A DNA stretch of 64,000 nucleotides from Diogma glabrata (GCA_963693315.1 OY856187.1:110399746-110463745), one strand, 5' to 3'; numbered from the stretch's first letter, positions 33,886 to 47,484 are shown. Translations and numbers: made by a program. Notes: a model not told the origin generated them from the sequence alone.

Positions 33886-35120
33886 TTCAATATATAATCA
33901 AAATTCAAGTCTTGTGGACTTAAAATTCTTAACTGTAAAATACATGGCTCGAAAGCATCAACGAAAATATATCGCAGCGTGATAAAAAGGTCATCGTCAC
34001 TCCAGTATTCTGATTCTGATCTTATATTCATCCAACTACTTACGCGTTGTTTTAACCATTTTATCACTCCACTTCCCTTTGTATCTACGTCAAAGAGAGT
34101 CAATGCTACCACAATTGTATGACAAATTTCTCCAATTGAGATAATCGTTTTTATAGGCACAGTCTCTTGTTGAAAAATTTGAACAACAAAAAACTTAATG
34201 TTTTTAAAACTTAATGTGATGTAGTTTGGTAAGTTTGCATAATACTACAATTGCTTCGCTGCTTCATTTCAGGTTCCTCCTATAAATCCTGGATTTTTAT
34301 TCATTTTTTTATTTAGACTAATATAAATAATCAGATGTTGTTTAGTGAAATGTATGGTCAGCACGGCCAACTCAACTGACGCTAATTTACCATAGCAAAC
34401 ACTCACATGGTTTTCGTAACGCTTTCAGTTTTTGGAAATCTAACGTTACTAGGACTTTCTTTCCATTCACACCACTCCTTGGATAATATATATACATCTT
34501 TTTTATTAAGATATTTACATGTTGGCAGAACTCGAGCAGTTAGTGTTGCAGCTAAATAACGTAAGATTTTAACATTTAATAACTAAAGCCTTTGCAGTTT
34601 TTTAGTAATTTAGTTAGTGAGTCTCATGTATCACCTTATACCTGGTGTGTGATTTCACCATCCAGAAGATATTCTAAAATTTAATGAGTATGATGTGCCC
34701 CTGCACCAATTCCAACTTTAAGCTTGCGGCTTGGTTTTTTAAGTGAAACTGCTAATGCTTCCTTCTCCCATCCTCAGTATTGTTTGTTTCCAACTCGATT
34801 CGAATCATGATCGGTGCCGGTTCTAATAATCGCCGCTATTACTGCCAGTGTTTATTTGGATGTTTTTATAGGGTTTCGTACTTTGAAAAAGTAAGAACGG
34901 TACCTTATTCGTGAGACTTCGGTGTTCGTTCGAATTTCCTACTGAAAACAAAAATCTGCATATAGTTGTTTTTATCTGTGTTTTATAGACATAGATAAGG
35001 AGATAGTATAACAAAAGTTTATTTAAGAAATAGAGTTTGATTGAGAAAGATTGAAATATTTAAAAAAAATCAATAAATTATCGACTGTACTTAGTTTTTG
35101 AGTTATTACCAAAAAGGTAG
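33886..35120. other. No supported gene
   Basis: A 100-codon minus-strand frame (33858-34160) overlaps the end of the preceding repeat and has no motif I recognise; I leave it uncalled. The stretch near 34860-34915 (GGGTTTCGTACTTTGAAAAAGTAAGAACGGTACC, split here by description only) looks like repeat-family sequence common in arthropods, without clear borders. Confidence 0.35.
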
Positions 35121-35129
35121 GTTTTTTCT

Positions 35130-35710
35130 CTGCCCCCCGAAAAATTCACGGTTATAGGCAATATTGTAAAGTAATTGAATGAAATCTATAGCGGTCGGCT
35201 TATGATTTAAAACGTTATTTGGAAGTTGAGAGTGAACTTTTAAAAAAAAATTATTTTTAACCTTGACGGGTGCTATATGAAAGGTGAATTGTTTTCTAGA
35301 CCAAAACAATTTTTTTTGTAATTTTCGAAAGCACACTTTTTGAGTTATTTTTAAAAATGTGAAAATTTTAAATGTCTTTCCCTCCTTAAAATTAACTTCG
35401 ATTACAAAAGAAGAAATTAAAAAAAAATCCACTGTTATTAGAAATGTTGTATATAGATTGAATTAAAGCAATAGCGGTCGGTCAATCATTTAAAATTTTG
35501 TTTAGAGGGGGTTGATAGTGGGAATTTTGAAAACAAAATATTTTTGGCCATGCCGGGTGGTGTGTTATATAAGAGGTAAATTGTTTTTCAGTCCAAAATA
35601 ATTTTTTTGTAATTTGAGAAGGCATTGTTTTTGATTTATTTCTAAAATTGTGTTTTTGAGAAGAACTCGTTTCGTAGAATATGATATATACGAAACCCAC
35701 GGCGAGCGAG
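35130..35710. repeat. Direct repeat of ~335-bp unit, two diverged copies
   Basis: 35165-35450 and 35464-35700 share, in order, ATAGCGGTCGG, GAGGGGGTTGATAGTG-like sequence, ACC.TG.CGGGTG.T.TAT, GGT.AATTGTTTT, CCAAAA.AATTTTTTT and GTAATTTTCGAAAGCA-like sequence. The period is about 300-335 bp. No coding meaning is evident, even though minus-strand frames of 72 and 108 codons run through the repeats. Confidence 0.75.
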
Positions 35711-35719
35711 TTATATCCG

Positions 35720-38138
35720 TGTTTGTCCGACTTTTTTTAATTTATTGGCTTAACTTTATTGATTTAGTTTTTTTAGTCCATTTCTGATGGCAAACAATTT
35801 GTTTCACTTTTTAACTTCCAGGTAGCCAAATAAATACAGTGTTATTTAGCGTGACCTAACTTCCTGGATTATTGTATTAACCAGGATTATTTGTTGTACC
35901 TGGATTATTTTATGAAAGCCATGTAGACCCTAGTTAAATGGTGAAGTTAGCCTTCTTCATACAAATTGTTGTCTCAAGCTCTTTCATAATCCATGATGAA
36001 CTGTGTGTGGTATTCCCTCTTTCATACAAACAACATGTTGTTCTAAAACTCGAAAAAATGTCATAATTTAGTTTTGCTCAAGATCACAAGAATGTGCTCT
36101 ATTTTGCTTTAAGTTTGACCAATATTATTGTGACTTTGAATATCGTATATTTTTCTAAGCCTAATACTAATTGCACTTTATTGTTGCATACTGTCGATTG
36201 ATTAATCGAAAAGCTTCACATTTTTAATGAGTTTATCAAGAGTGTATTCACCTTGTTATATGGAGTCTTGCTCAAACATTCTATTTTTGATTTTATCGTC
36301 GAATGGTATGAAAATCAATATTATAATAGTTTTAGACCGAAATTTAGTTTTAAGTCGATATTAAAACTTTTCGGGTTGTATCGCAATTAGTTTCCAAACC
36401 GTTTCGAATCAACATGATGGCGAATTGTAAACGCAAAAGGTTTACAATTACTCCTGATTCTAAATCTGAAAATTGCAGGCGGTTATACTTTACAATCTTA
36501 ACAATATTCAAATTTCTAACCACATGTTAATCTTGAACAGAAATAGTTCAATTCATACAATGACCTCGTCTAATTAATCTAAACAAGAAAAAAATCTAAA
36601 ATGATTAATGTTGTCTTCCATTCAACAATATAATCACTTAAGCATTCTATAGGATCCATTTTTTATTAATTTAATTACACTCGCGATTATTTTGGATTTT
36701 GATTAATGAACGTCATTTTAAATTAGTAATTTGAGAGGTATTTTTGTGACAGGTAATAATGAGTTAGATACTCTCAAAATTAGAGTAATGATAAACAAAC
36801 GCCTCAAAATGAAAGGGTTGATTGTGTTAATTATAAATATTTATAAGTTTTTATCTATTTTTTTAATATTTTCTGATTGATTACAAACACATTTATTCTC
36901 ACCTTTAACTTTTACAATAAATAACAAATTTCCTCGAACAACATTATTTTCCATCTTTATAGAAATATCTAATTTTACGGTTTTTCGAACAAATAAAAAT
37001 TAAGATATCAAGTTCCAACTGTGATTAGACGAATAATATTAAAATAATCATTTGTTCTCTTTAAATATATTATCTCTTTTATATGATAATTCTTTAAATT
37101 AAAACTTTAAGAACTTCAAATAGTAATAAAAAAATTAAACCAATAGTGAGATAACGATCGTATTACTTTTCATAAACGAATAACAATAAAACTAATTCGT
37201 ATAGGAAATTAATTCTAAATTTAAATTAAATTTCATCGATGGTTATGCAATCCATCATTAATATAAAAATAAATTTTGATCGTTATTTAATTGATTTAAT
37301 TTTATTTTAAAAAAAGATTGAGGCTATACATCGTTATGATTAAAGTGATGATAATATTGCATTATAGTTAGATAAAAAATAAAATAAACTTTAAAAAGTA
37401 TAAAATGGCAACACTTTTTTTTAAAAGTTGAATGACATATAATTTTTAGAATAAAGATTTTGTTGTTTTTTTTATCTCAGTTTGATGTGATCGTTAATTT
37501 TAATGATCAATTTAAAATTATGTATTGTTAATTTTTTGAATTTCATAGAAAAACATAAAGTTTAATTAAATTTCAATTTGATTAGATTGATTGTTAAAAT
37601 TATATTTGTATATGGAATTAAAAAACTATCATTTTGACCATCGTAAGATGATCAATTATTCGTTATTTTGTTTTCTAAGTTTCGTTAAATTTAAGTTATA
37701 TTTCGAGGCTTATGGTATATTTAAGGCGGGTTTTAATTTTGTTTTTAGGTTTTTGATGGAAAGTCATCTGTTATTTTGTGGTTTTTAATGTTGATGTTAT
37801 TTTGTAATAATGTTTTATAATTAAGGTTTTTTGAAAGTAATGTTAGATTTTGATGGTTTTTTTTAAGTATGTAAGAAATTTTTTTTATATTGAAATTTTC
37901 AAAATTTCGGACATTAACCACTGTCACTGTTATTTATATGTTAAGGAGACAGTAACTTAAACAGCCATAAATACAAATCGTTACATGTATTACATCCACC
38001 CATCATTTATGCTGTCAAATACATTCTTCAAATTTATTTGGTCCTTAAAAAGGACAATTTAAATTTTTATTTTTGCTCCTTATTATGGTGATAGTTCAAT
38101 AACCCTTTGATCGCGAAAAAATTAAATTAAAACAAAAC
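35720..38138. other. AT-rich DNA, no gene seen
   Basis: No supported feature; small frames near 37591-37927 are AT-driven. Confidence 0.5.
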
Positions 38139-38148
38139 ACTTTCTTAC

Positions 38149-38186
<38 letters not shown>

Positions 38187-38301
38187 GTCGTTCATGCTCC
38201 ATGTAGGAGCGTTGCCAGGCTAATCAGCTTCGAATATTCACCACGGTCATTCGCAACAGCGACATAATTACCATGGCAGCCGATTTTTTTAAGGTCGTTT
38301 A

Positions 38302-41208
38302 TTACGTCAGTCTCCCATTGTAGTCGTGGTCTACCTCGCGGTCGCCCACTCCTGGGGTACTAACGTACATTTTTCTAATCATTCCAGACTGTGAATCGGC
38401 TCGTAGAACATGCCCAAACCAAGCAATCCTATTAGAACGTATACAACCTATTATATCAGGACCCTCAAGAAGGTCTCTGATCTCAAAGTTATATCGGGTT
38501 CTATACTCTCCATCGTCTGTCTTAAGTGGACCAAAAATGTAGCGTAGGATCTTACGCTCAAATACAGATAAATGCGATTCGTCATTTTGTGTAAGGGTCC
38601 AAGTTTGTGACCCATACATCACAACCGGTCTAATCAATGTCTTGTATAACTTGAGCTTGGTGTTAGTTGATACATACGGTGATCCAAGGAGAGGTTTAAT
38701 TGAGTAGAAAGTTCGATTACCTGCAGCTATTCGAGCTTTTATATCTGTAAGTATGCTGTTGTTTGAGTAAAGCATTGATCCCAAATATTTAAAAGATTCA
38801 ACTCCCTCAATTCGTTCATCTCCGCACATCAAATCTTTCTTCTCAGACTCTCTTGAAACATTCATATGTTTGGTTTTATTGTAGTTAATTTGAAGATCAA
38901 TTTTTCTAGCTCCACTCTCAAGCGACTTAAAAGTCTCACTCATAACAGCTTCACTTCGGCCGAGGATGACAACATCATCAGCGTATGCAATCATCTGTAC
39001 TGAGTTTATTGACAAGATATTGTTGTTAGTCGGTAGTTTCTTTTGACGGCACACATATTCCAAGGCTAAATTAAAAAGTATAGGAGAGATAGCATCACCT
39101 TGTCTTAACCCGGAGTCGATTTTAAAAAACCTTGATATTTCGTTCTCTACTCGTACACAGCATTGAGAGTTCTGTACTGTCATTTTGCATAGTGACACCA
39201 GTTTACCAGGAATTCCCATTGACACCAGAGCAGACCATAGAGTCTCTCGTTCGAGAGAGTCGTAGGCCTGCCTGAAATCAATGAAGAGTTGGTGCACTGG
39301 TATGTTGAACTCTCGGCACTTTTCCAAAATCATCCTTATCGAGAAAAGTGCATCGGTGGTACCTCGGCCCCGCCGGAAACCACACTGATATTCTCCAAAC
39401 AGTTGTTCAGCAAAAGGATTGATTTTGGATAGCAAAATGTAAGAAAAGATCTTATATGCTGTGCAGAGTAGAGCGATTCCTCTGTAGTTTGCACATTGTA
39501 GGCGATTACCTTTTTTATGGATTGGTATCAGCATAGCTGTGTTCCAGTCCTGTGGCATGGCTTCAGTCCTCCATATCATTTGAACAAGTTCAAACAATCT
39601 TGAGGATAGAGTTTCACCACCATGTACAATCATTTCGGATGTTATATCGTCGATACCAGGTGCTTTATTGCATTTTAATTTTGACAGCGCCGCATCGAAT
39701 TCCTCTTTGGTGGGTTCGTCTACATGTACCTTTGACGCACGAATAAGCTTTGCTCGTCGCCCGACTTGTTTCTGGTCACTTAAGTTGAGAAGATTCTCAA
39801 AATAAGCGGCCCAAGTATCTAAAATATTTTTAAGGTCTACTTGTAGCTCCCCATCTTCGTTTTGAATAGCAGTCGATCTAGTTTGAGGGCCCTTCTTTAA
39901 GGTTTTAACCTGTTGAAAGAAGTTACGCGATTGATGTTCCTTATTGAAGCTTTCAATCTCCTCACACTTTCTCTTCCACCATTCTCTCTTCGTATGTCTA
40001 CATAACTTTGTAACGGCTTGTCTTGCCAGTTTATAGTTCTCCTTCGTGGACCTGGTGTTGCGTCCTTGCAGACATTTCAGATAGCAATCTCTTTTGTATT
40101 GAATAGCGTCAAGACATGCTTGATCCATCCATGGCTTCTGGGAGTGGTTTTGTGGTCGTCCAAGTATTCCCTCAGCAGCGCTTAAAACAGCATCTTTGAG
40201 CAAATACCATGACTTATCGACGTCTCCATTAATGGTTTCTGATTTCTCCAATGTTTCGGCAATATGGTTTTGATATTTCTCTTCTGTTTCTGCATTCTTT
40301 AGTGATGAGATGTTAAATCGTTTCCGTTGATTGAATTTCGGAATGTTTGGGTTTGGGAAGTGGAACCTTATTTTAGCACATACAAGAAAGTGGTCACTTC
40401 CAATGTATGCACCTCTAAAGGATCGCACATCCAGAACACTCGAAAAGAAACGTGCTGTAACTAGCACGTGATCAATTTGATTTCGAGTGTTTCCATTCGG
40501 TGAGACCCATGTCTGCTTATGAATCGATCGGTGTGGAAAGAAAGTACTGGCAATTCTCAAATTATTTGATAATGCAAACTCAGTCATTCTCTCACCATTA
40601 TCATTCGAATTCAAATGCAGACTGTTGGGGCCCACCACATTTCCATAAGAGATATCTCTTCCAACCTGCCCATTAAAGTCACCAAGAACCATAGTGAAGT
40701 CGCGTGTTGGTGTTTGTTTCATAACCTCTTCCAGTGCTATGTAGAAATTATCCTTCTCGTCGACGGTCTTAGCTTCAGTAGGTGCATGCACGGCAATAAG
40801 AGAAATATTGTTATATGTACCACGTACACGTAGGTAGCAAATCCTCTCACTGACCGGGATGAATTTCATCACGGCTTCTTGTATGCGTGCACCAACAAGA
40901 AAGCCAGTTCCAAATTCTCTTCGAGAAGGATGACCACTACAGTATAGAGAGTGACTATCCAAATCTTGTTTTCCGATTATTGGCTGTCTAATTTCTTTCA
41001 AAGCTATGATATCCATCCCATACCTCTCAGCCTCTGTTTCTAGACTTATAAGAGCATCAGGAGCGCTCAGGCTGCGCACGTTCCACGTTCCGATTCGGTA
41101 GTCTGGTCCTTTTTCACGTCCAGGTAAAATTCTGTTTTTGTCCGGGTCTGTTTTTCTTTTCTGATTTCCAAATTTAACAAATAATTTTTTTTTCCGGGGT
41201 TAGGGTGT
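38302..41208 (-). pseudogene. RTE endonuclease-reverse transcriptase, C-terminus frameshifted
   Basis: The frame is open from about 41208, and homology (GTWNVRSLSAPDALI) begins before the GTG at 41079, so the real start lies upstream; I see no ATG to fix it. The APE endonuclease covers the first ~240 residues (IIALKEIRQ, VLGDFNGQVG, NQIDHVLV, SDHFLV). In IIALKEIRQ the catalytic Glu is kept where LQE or SEVRW is usual. RT follows: FIDFRQAYDSL (motif A), GLRQGDAISPILF, IAYADDVVIL with YADD near residue 699 from 41079. Near 38356 a one-base loss shifts the frame. The conserved tail then continues in another frame as GRPRGRPRLQWET..LLHGA, ending at about 38190. Whether the lost tail matters for function is unknown. 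Confidence 0.88.
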
Positions 41209-41209
41209 T

Positions 41210-41512
41210 AACCTTAGGCCCAACCCAGATTGTCGTGAATGGGTCCGTTCTGCATCTTAAGGTCACCAGAAACAACCTTTTGACACGTTTATATAGCGAG
41301 CCGCTTGATCCAAGACAGACGCCCGCTTCAAGCCGCCCCTAACATGGAGAACAGACGCTTGAGTCGCATAGGTTTTAAGGCGCCAATTCGCCATGATGTA
41401 CCATGATTGACTAAGCAGTTTTTACCCTGCTTGTCTCCGGTACACCAACCTAATTCTGTCCGCATTAACCAGGCAGCACGGCGTGGACGTCGAATTTCGG
41501 ATTTCGCTACCT
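41210..41512 (-). other. 5' region of RTE element
   Basis: GC-richer sequence between the upstream target duplication and the long frame, with stops in all frames that I checked. It would act as 5' UTR and internal promoter; no specific promoter motif is claimed. Confidence 0.55.
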
Positions 41513-41529
41513 ACTTTCTTACGTTACGA

Positions 41530-43010
41530 TTAGAAAACTAAGTAAAATATCAGAGAAAAAAATCTTTCATCAAAACGTTTTTTAGTTGCTGAATGAGTTG
41601 AAGTTGGTCTATAGCAAATAAGCCCAATAATAATACTAATAAACTCAATTGAGCCACATTTGTTAACAACCCTGATGTTATATAGAGCTTGGTTGTTGTT
41701 ATTGATTAAATTAGCATTTTCAGCTGTTAACACATCACAAAATTATAACAAATTTTTGTACCGAATGCACAAGAATTTATAATTTTCAAAAAATAATTAC
41801 AATAAAACTAACAATTTCAAGTATTAAAATAAAAATATGTTTATCCTTTCAATAAGTATAGAAATACGTTTATTATTACTTTTTACAACCATAATTGTGC
41901 GCGTTATTTTGTTCACAGAATAAAACAAAGAGCTGTTAATTTTACTTTATTACGAGAATAAGCGCATCAAAATAAAACAATTTATTTGATTGTATTGAAT
42001 TCTGAAATAAATTTTGTTTAATTTTATTTTATAAACAATTTGATGGTTTTTTATAAAAAATCAATAAAAACATTTTCGATCTTATTATATAAAAACTATA
42101 TATTCAAGCATGAAATATATTCAAGCTAATGTGCATGATCTTCTCTCGAATAAAAAGAGCAAAAGGCTTATGCTTTTCATCGTAGATCGTTTTAAATTAA
42201 TTACTTTGTTGGAAGGATAAAACATTGTAATGTTCACTCACAAAAAAACAAATGTTCACTCACAAAAAATAGCGTTTTTATCACATATATAGAAAAATGT
42301 ACTGTTCTTCTCTCGCTAATTAGTAATACTCGCTCAAATTATAAAATTTTTTTTGAGAATAAAATATATCAATACTATACAAATACTATTAAAAATCAAT
42401 GCAAACAGATTAGGAATCAACCAACTAGCCTACTTGATTAAATAAACATTTTCGGAGCTGTTTTCTTGTGTTCTAAAGAATTATATACAACTTTTCGGTG
42501 TTCTAAACTTTTTCGATATTGTTTAAATTGATTTTTAAATTTTCTTAGCTATGTGTAAAATAGTTTGTATTTTATTAGTGCTACATTTTATTATTTATGT
42601 AAACCATTTAGTATTTTTAAAGAATTTTTTTTTTTTAAATACAGTTAAAAGTATGACATTATTCCATCATTTTTATACTAGTAGTTTTGGAAATTTTTTT
42701 ATAACCATCTTTTATTTTGTTTCTACACAATTGTGACTTATTTTATAAACATAGGAAAAATCAAAAAAATTCTTGTGAAATAAAATTTGTGATAATATGG
42801 TAATATAAGCTACATTGATTGGTTTTGCATTGCAACAATTTTGATTGTAACATTATTCAACGATCGCCTGTAACTTTGGCACAACAATTGACTACATTAT
42901 TATGTTATTCGTATTCAACAATCCCCGGTACCACTGGCGCAACGATTGGCTATTATGTTGACTTACCAGTGGCGCAACGACTTTTTTTATATTGCATTAT
43001 TAATAAATAA
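41530..43010. other. AT-rich DNA with a small direct repeat
   Basis: No gene is seen. Near 42835-42985 there are three degenerate copies of a CAACGATCGCC.GTA.C..TGGCGCAACGATTGGCT-like word spaced about 55-60 bp apart. Confidence 0.45.
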
Positions 43011-43020
43011 AAAATATAAG

Positions 43021-43860
43021 TTCTCTAAGAATTTTTTTTCGACCAGGGCTCTTCACAGGGTGCCCTTCAATTTTTTGTTATTTGTTGATGTGAGTGCATT
43101 TTGACGAGCGATTGTAGAAAAACTACTCAATCGATTTTCATAAATGACATGTCGCTGAATAGGTATTAGAACAAAGTTTTTAAAAATATACACTGTTAAT
43201 TTTTTGAAATCATTTTTAACGGTGTAACATAAGAAAAAAAACGGTGTAATTGAAGAAAAGATGGTGCTACTCCATTTTTTTTTAAACTAAATTGAAGCTT
43301 ATTTTATATCTAACTACTTGTGAATGTTTAGGACATGCATTATTTTTTGTTTTAGAGATAAAATTCGTTGTGCATATGACTGTCGGGAATCAGTTATTTT
43401 TGTTCTGAAGGAAAATTATAAAAATGGCGTTACAAACTCAGAGATTTTTTTTTATGTTAAATATCAAATATTTCATTATTAAATGAACTTTTTAAAATAT
43501 TATAAATATTATATATGTACAATAAAGAAAATATGAGCAATTTCAGTCAAGTTCAGCAAAATTTTGCGACATTTTGAATCAAACCTTTTTAATTTGGTTT
43601 ATTTTTTGTTTATAGATAGCCTTTGATAAATGAAAAATACGACTTCTCGTAGAATTTTTTTTTCCACCAGGGGCCTTCACTGGGTGCCCTTGAATTTTTG
43701 TAAATATATAATGTAGGAATCATTTTGACGAACGACTGTAGAAAAACTGCTTAATTGATTTTCATAAATGATATGTCGTTGAATAGGTGTTAAAAAGAAA
43801 TTTTTGAAATTGTGCATTGTTAGATTTTTAATCTTATTTAACGGTGTTACATAAGAAAAC
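43021..43860. repeat. Direct repeat, ~210-bp copies 620 bp apart
   Basis: 43021-43230 and 43644-43860 share CACTGGGTGCCCTT, TTTTGACGA.CGA.TGTAGAAAAACT, GATTTTCATAAATGA, ATGTCG.TGAATAGGT and AACGGTGT.ACATAAGAAAA in order. The sequence between them (43532-43632) is also found just before the LOA-like element at 1532-1632. The family is thus present at least twice in the window; its type is unknown. Confidence 0.75.
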
Positions 43861-43869
43861 AAAATTAAA

Positions 43870-44619
<750 letters not shown>

Positions 44620-45487
44620 GCAATTTTTGACCTACACCAAAATAACTTTTTGCGTATATTCCGGCAAATAATTTCTTGTACAAGTTCGTGAACTGGCCAT
44701 ATCCGGGTACCGGTCAAGCCACTAGAGTCTTAAAAGTTGAATAATCTAGGGCGCTAAAAGTCCCATTTGAATTACAATAGATCTGTCCAAAATTTAAAAA
44801 AAATGGTTCAGGATTAAAAATTGAGATCCTAGGGCTGTTGAAATAAAAACAAGCGCAAAAGGCAATACTTTCATCATGTTTCAGCTTATGTGATTTAAAT
44901 TCATCTTAACTTTTAAGCAAACTTTGAAACTATAGCCTCAACAAATTTCAGCTTTCTAACCCAAGAGGTTCCATTTTTATAAGTATTATAATGCACCTAT
45001 TGCAAGAAAAATATCAAGCCATTCAGTACCGTAGAAAATGATCAAATTCTCTTTTGTTTTTATTTTTTTCACTAAGTATACCGTTTGAAAAAAGAATAAT
45101 AAGAACAAAAAAATACAACAACAAAGATGATTTTGAATTAAAATTGTTTGATAATGTTTGATTATAAATTATGTGGGATGGTATAATTGTAGTTGTAACG
45201 TAGTTCATTTGATCTTTGGTGGATTTAATATGTTATGACTAATTTTAACCAACTTAAATAAAACTGTTCCGAAATTGCATTGATAAAGTTGTTTCGGATA
45301 ATGTATTTAATTTGGTTTGTTAATTTTTTTGAATTATTCTGTTGCTTTTGAATTATTCTGTTTGAACACAAAACTGTCTGACCCCGAAATCTACCTATTT
45401 CTAGCGGATATACCTGCTGCTGGACTTTTTTTTTAATTTATAATTCTATTAATTCGTATTTCTGTAAAAAAATAAAATATACGTGAT
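44620..45487. other. AT-rich DNA, no gene seen
   Basis: No supported feature. Confidence 0.5.
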
Positions 45488-45490
45488 AAT

Positions 45491-45535
45491 GGGCCCAATT
45501 CAATACACATCTTTTATTCTTTTATCTTTTATTTT
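45491..45535 (+). repeat. Left terminal inverted repeat of Harbinger-like element
   Basis: GGGCCCAATTCAATACACA followed by TCTTTTATTCTTTTATC. Pairs with 61690-61729. Confidence 0.75.
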
Positions 45536-45734
45536 TTTTATATGAAGATTTTAATCTGTCTAAAATAAAAGAAAATGTACCAGAAATGGCTATTCAAGCT
45601 CCAAAATTTTATTTTATAAATCTTTTTGGCGTAAAAGATTTTGACGTTTAAAAAAAAAACAAAACTCACTATTTTATTATAAAAGAATGCGCTGAGCTGA
45701 AATTTTTACTTTAATTAAATAAATTTCTATCACA

Positions 45735-47435
45735 ATGGATTTCTATATCACAAGAAGACTCTGGATTCAAGAAAAACGTGTGGCTGCGTAAGTTCTTAGT
45801 CTAAAATATTTCTTTAGTTATGTATTAGATTACTAATATACAAAACTATTTACAAATAAAACCAATCATACGTTATTTTAGAAAAAGGCTTATACCGCAT
45901 TCACAGCGACATAGCAAATTAGTAGATAGTATATTATAATTTGCATCTTGGCATATATAATATGAACTTAAACTGTAGATTGTAATTTGAATCGTCAGTA
46001 TTTGAATCGTTTGTAATGGTAGTAAGCCTAGATATCAGATTAGTTGCAAGATTTTAAAATAAAAAGTGTTTACAGCACAGATTTAAATTACATCTACTAA
46101 TTTGCTATGTCGCTGTGAATGCGGTATTAGACAAAATTTAAAACAAATCCGAAGGACCAGTAAGCCTATGGATTTGCCAAGTAGTGTTTTCCACAGATAT
46201 TTTCGTCTAGAAAAATCAAGTGTTTTAACACTCATATCAGAACTAGAATCAAAATCAACTTTCAAATCTATTCCATTTCAAACGCAGGTACGTATTCCTT
46301 TTTAAAACTCCTATTTAAAAAATCTTATATTGGTATCTATTAAAGGTTTTGGCTACGTGTCATTTTTATGGCCAAGGAAGCTATCAAGCTTCCATTGGCA
46401 GTAACCATATTTTAGGTTTATCTCAACCTAGTGTGTCTCGATGTGTTACCAATGTGACAAAGTTGATTTTAAAATATTTACGGCCGAAGCATTTAAAATT
46501 TCCTGCAACTATTTTGGAAAAACTAAAAGCAAAACCAGGTAAAATTAACCTCATACGGTTCAGTTAACCAATTACATGTCATACAAAATATACATATTCA
46601 TATTTTGACAATAGATTTCAACAAAAATACGGGTTATCCAATATAGTTGCTGCAGTTGACGGGGTTCACATTGCATTAATTGCTCCCCCGGAAAATTCAG
46701 TTGAAACACCTGGTAACTTATACTTATGCCGCAAAGGTTTTCATAGTTTGAACGTGTTAGTAGTAAGCTTAACAACTTTGGCTTATAGTTTGAATGTGTC
46801 GAACAAAATATTATTTTATTTTTAGTGTTGCAATGCAGACATGAAAATTTTGTACGCAAATGCATCTTTTCCTGGCTCTGTACTGTTTGGAAAACTCCGC
46901 TGTTTGGAAAACTTCTAAGCTAAGAAGCCATTTCTTAAACAGATATAGTTCGGTCCAAACGCAGAGCGAATTTATTATAGGTAAATTGCAAAACATTGTT
47001 TAGATGTTAATATTTAAGCAAATATTTCTATGCACAGCTGATTCGGGGTTTCCATTAGAGCCGTGGATTTTGGTTCCCTATAGTGAACCACTACTTGAAC
47101 TACGACTCGGAAAAAAAATTTAACAAAAAATTAATATCTGCTCGAAATTGCATCGAAAGATGTTTTGGCATTGTTAAAACGCGCTTTCGTTGTTTATTTC
47201 GGCATCGAGTACTGCATTACTCACCGAAAAAACGGCCCAAATAATTTATGCGGTTTTTACACTTCATAATATGTTTTTAAATGACACTGCAATTGATTTG
47301 GATGAAGAAGATGAAGAAAATGAAGAGAACCAACAGCCTGAGGAAGAAATTGAAACAGAAGTCAACAACATTTATTGCCATTGGCGCAACTTAGGTTGTC
47401 AAGTTCGCAACCGGTATGCAGAGCATTTGCTTTAA
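45735..47435 (+). pseudogene. HARBI1-like (PIF/Harbinger) DDE transposase, multi-exon, broken
   Basis: This gene encodes the transposase that cuts and pastes the element. Six exons are supported by GT/AG sites: 45735-45787, ~46092-46287, 46346-46538, 46615-46762, 46826-46980 and 47038-47435. Motifs: MDFYITRRLW, CECGIRQNLKQIRR, FHRYFRLEKSSV, GLSQPSVSRCV (helix-turn-helix-like), AAVDGVHIAL (first catalytic Asp), CNADMKILYANASFPGS, SGFPLEPWILVPYSEPL, ARNCIERCFG (catalytic Glu), YAVFTLHNMFLND. Lesions: near 46890 a duplicated GTTTGGAAAAC replaces the residues holding the second catalytic Asp and shifts the frame; further one-base shifts lie near 47110 and 47226. The exon 2 start is uncertain because a stop lies at 46084. 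It is not functional. Confidence 0.85.
45892..46127. repeat. 36-bp inverted repeat: exon 2 start copied backwards into intron 1
   Basis: 45892-45927 is the exact reverse complement of 46092-46127 (outer bases ATACCGCATTCACAG). The right copy is transposase coding sequence (LLCRCECG region); the left copy lies in intron 1. Spacer about 164 bp. Confidence 0.9.
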
Positions 47436-47484
47436 TTTCATATGCTTTTATTTCAAACCATTAAAATAAAGCAAAATTGCGAAC

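Larger units (their letters stand above)
38139..41523 (-). mobile_element. Full-length RTE-clade non-LTR retrotransposon with 11-bp TSD
   Basis: ACTTTCTTACG is present at 38139-38149 and 41513-41523, exactly outside an element of about 3.36 kb (38150-41512). The element has a T-run on the plus strand (38150-38182; poly(A) on its own strand), a short 3' end, one long EN-RT frame and a ~300-bp 5' region. Size, single EN-RT frame and lack of RNase H fit the RTE clade. A clean long target duplication and an almost unbroken frame indicate a recent insertion. Confidence 0.9.

Noticed and set aside
33858..34160. 100-codon minus-strand frame
   Set aside because: Slightly better composition but it runs into the tRNA-like repeat and matches no family I know. 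A protein search would decide.
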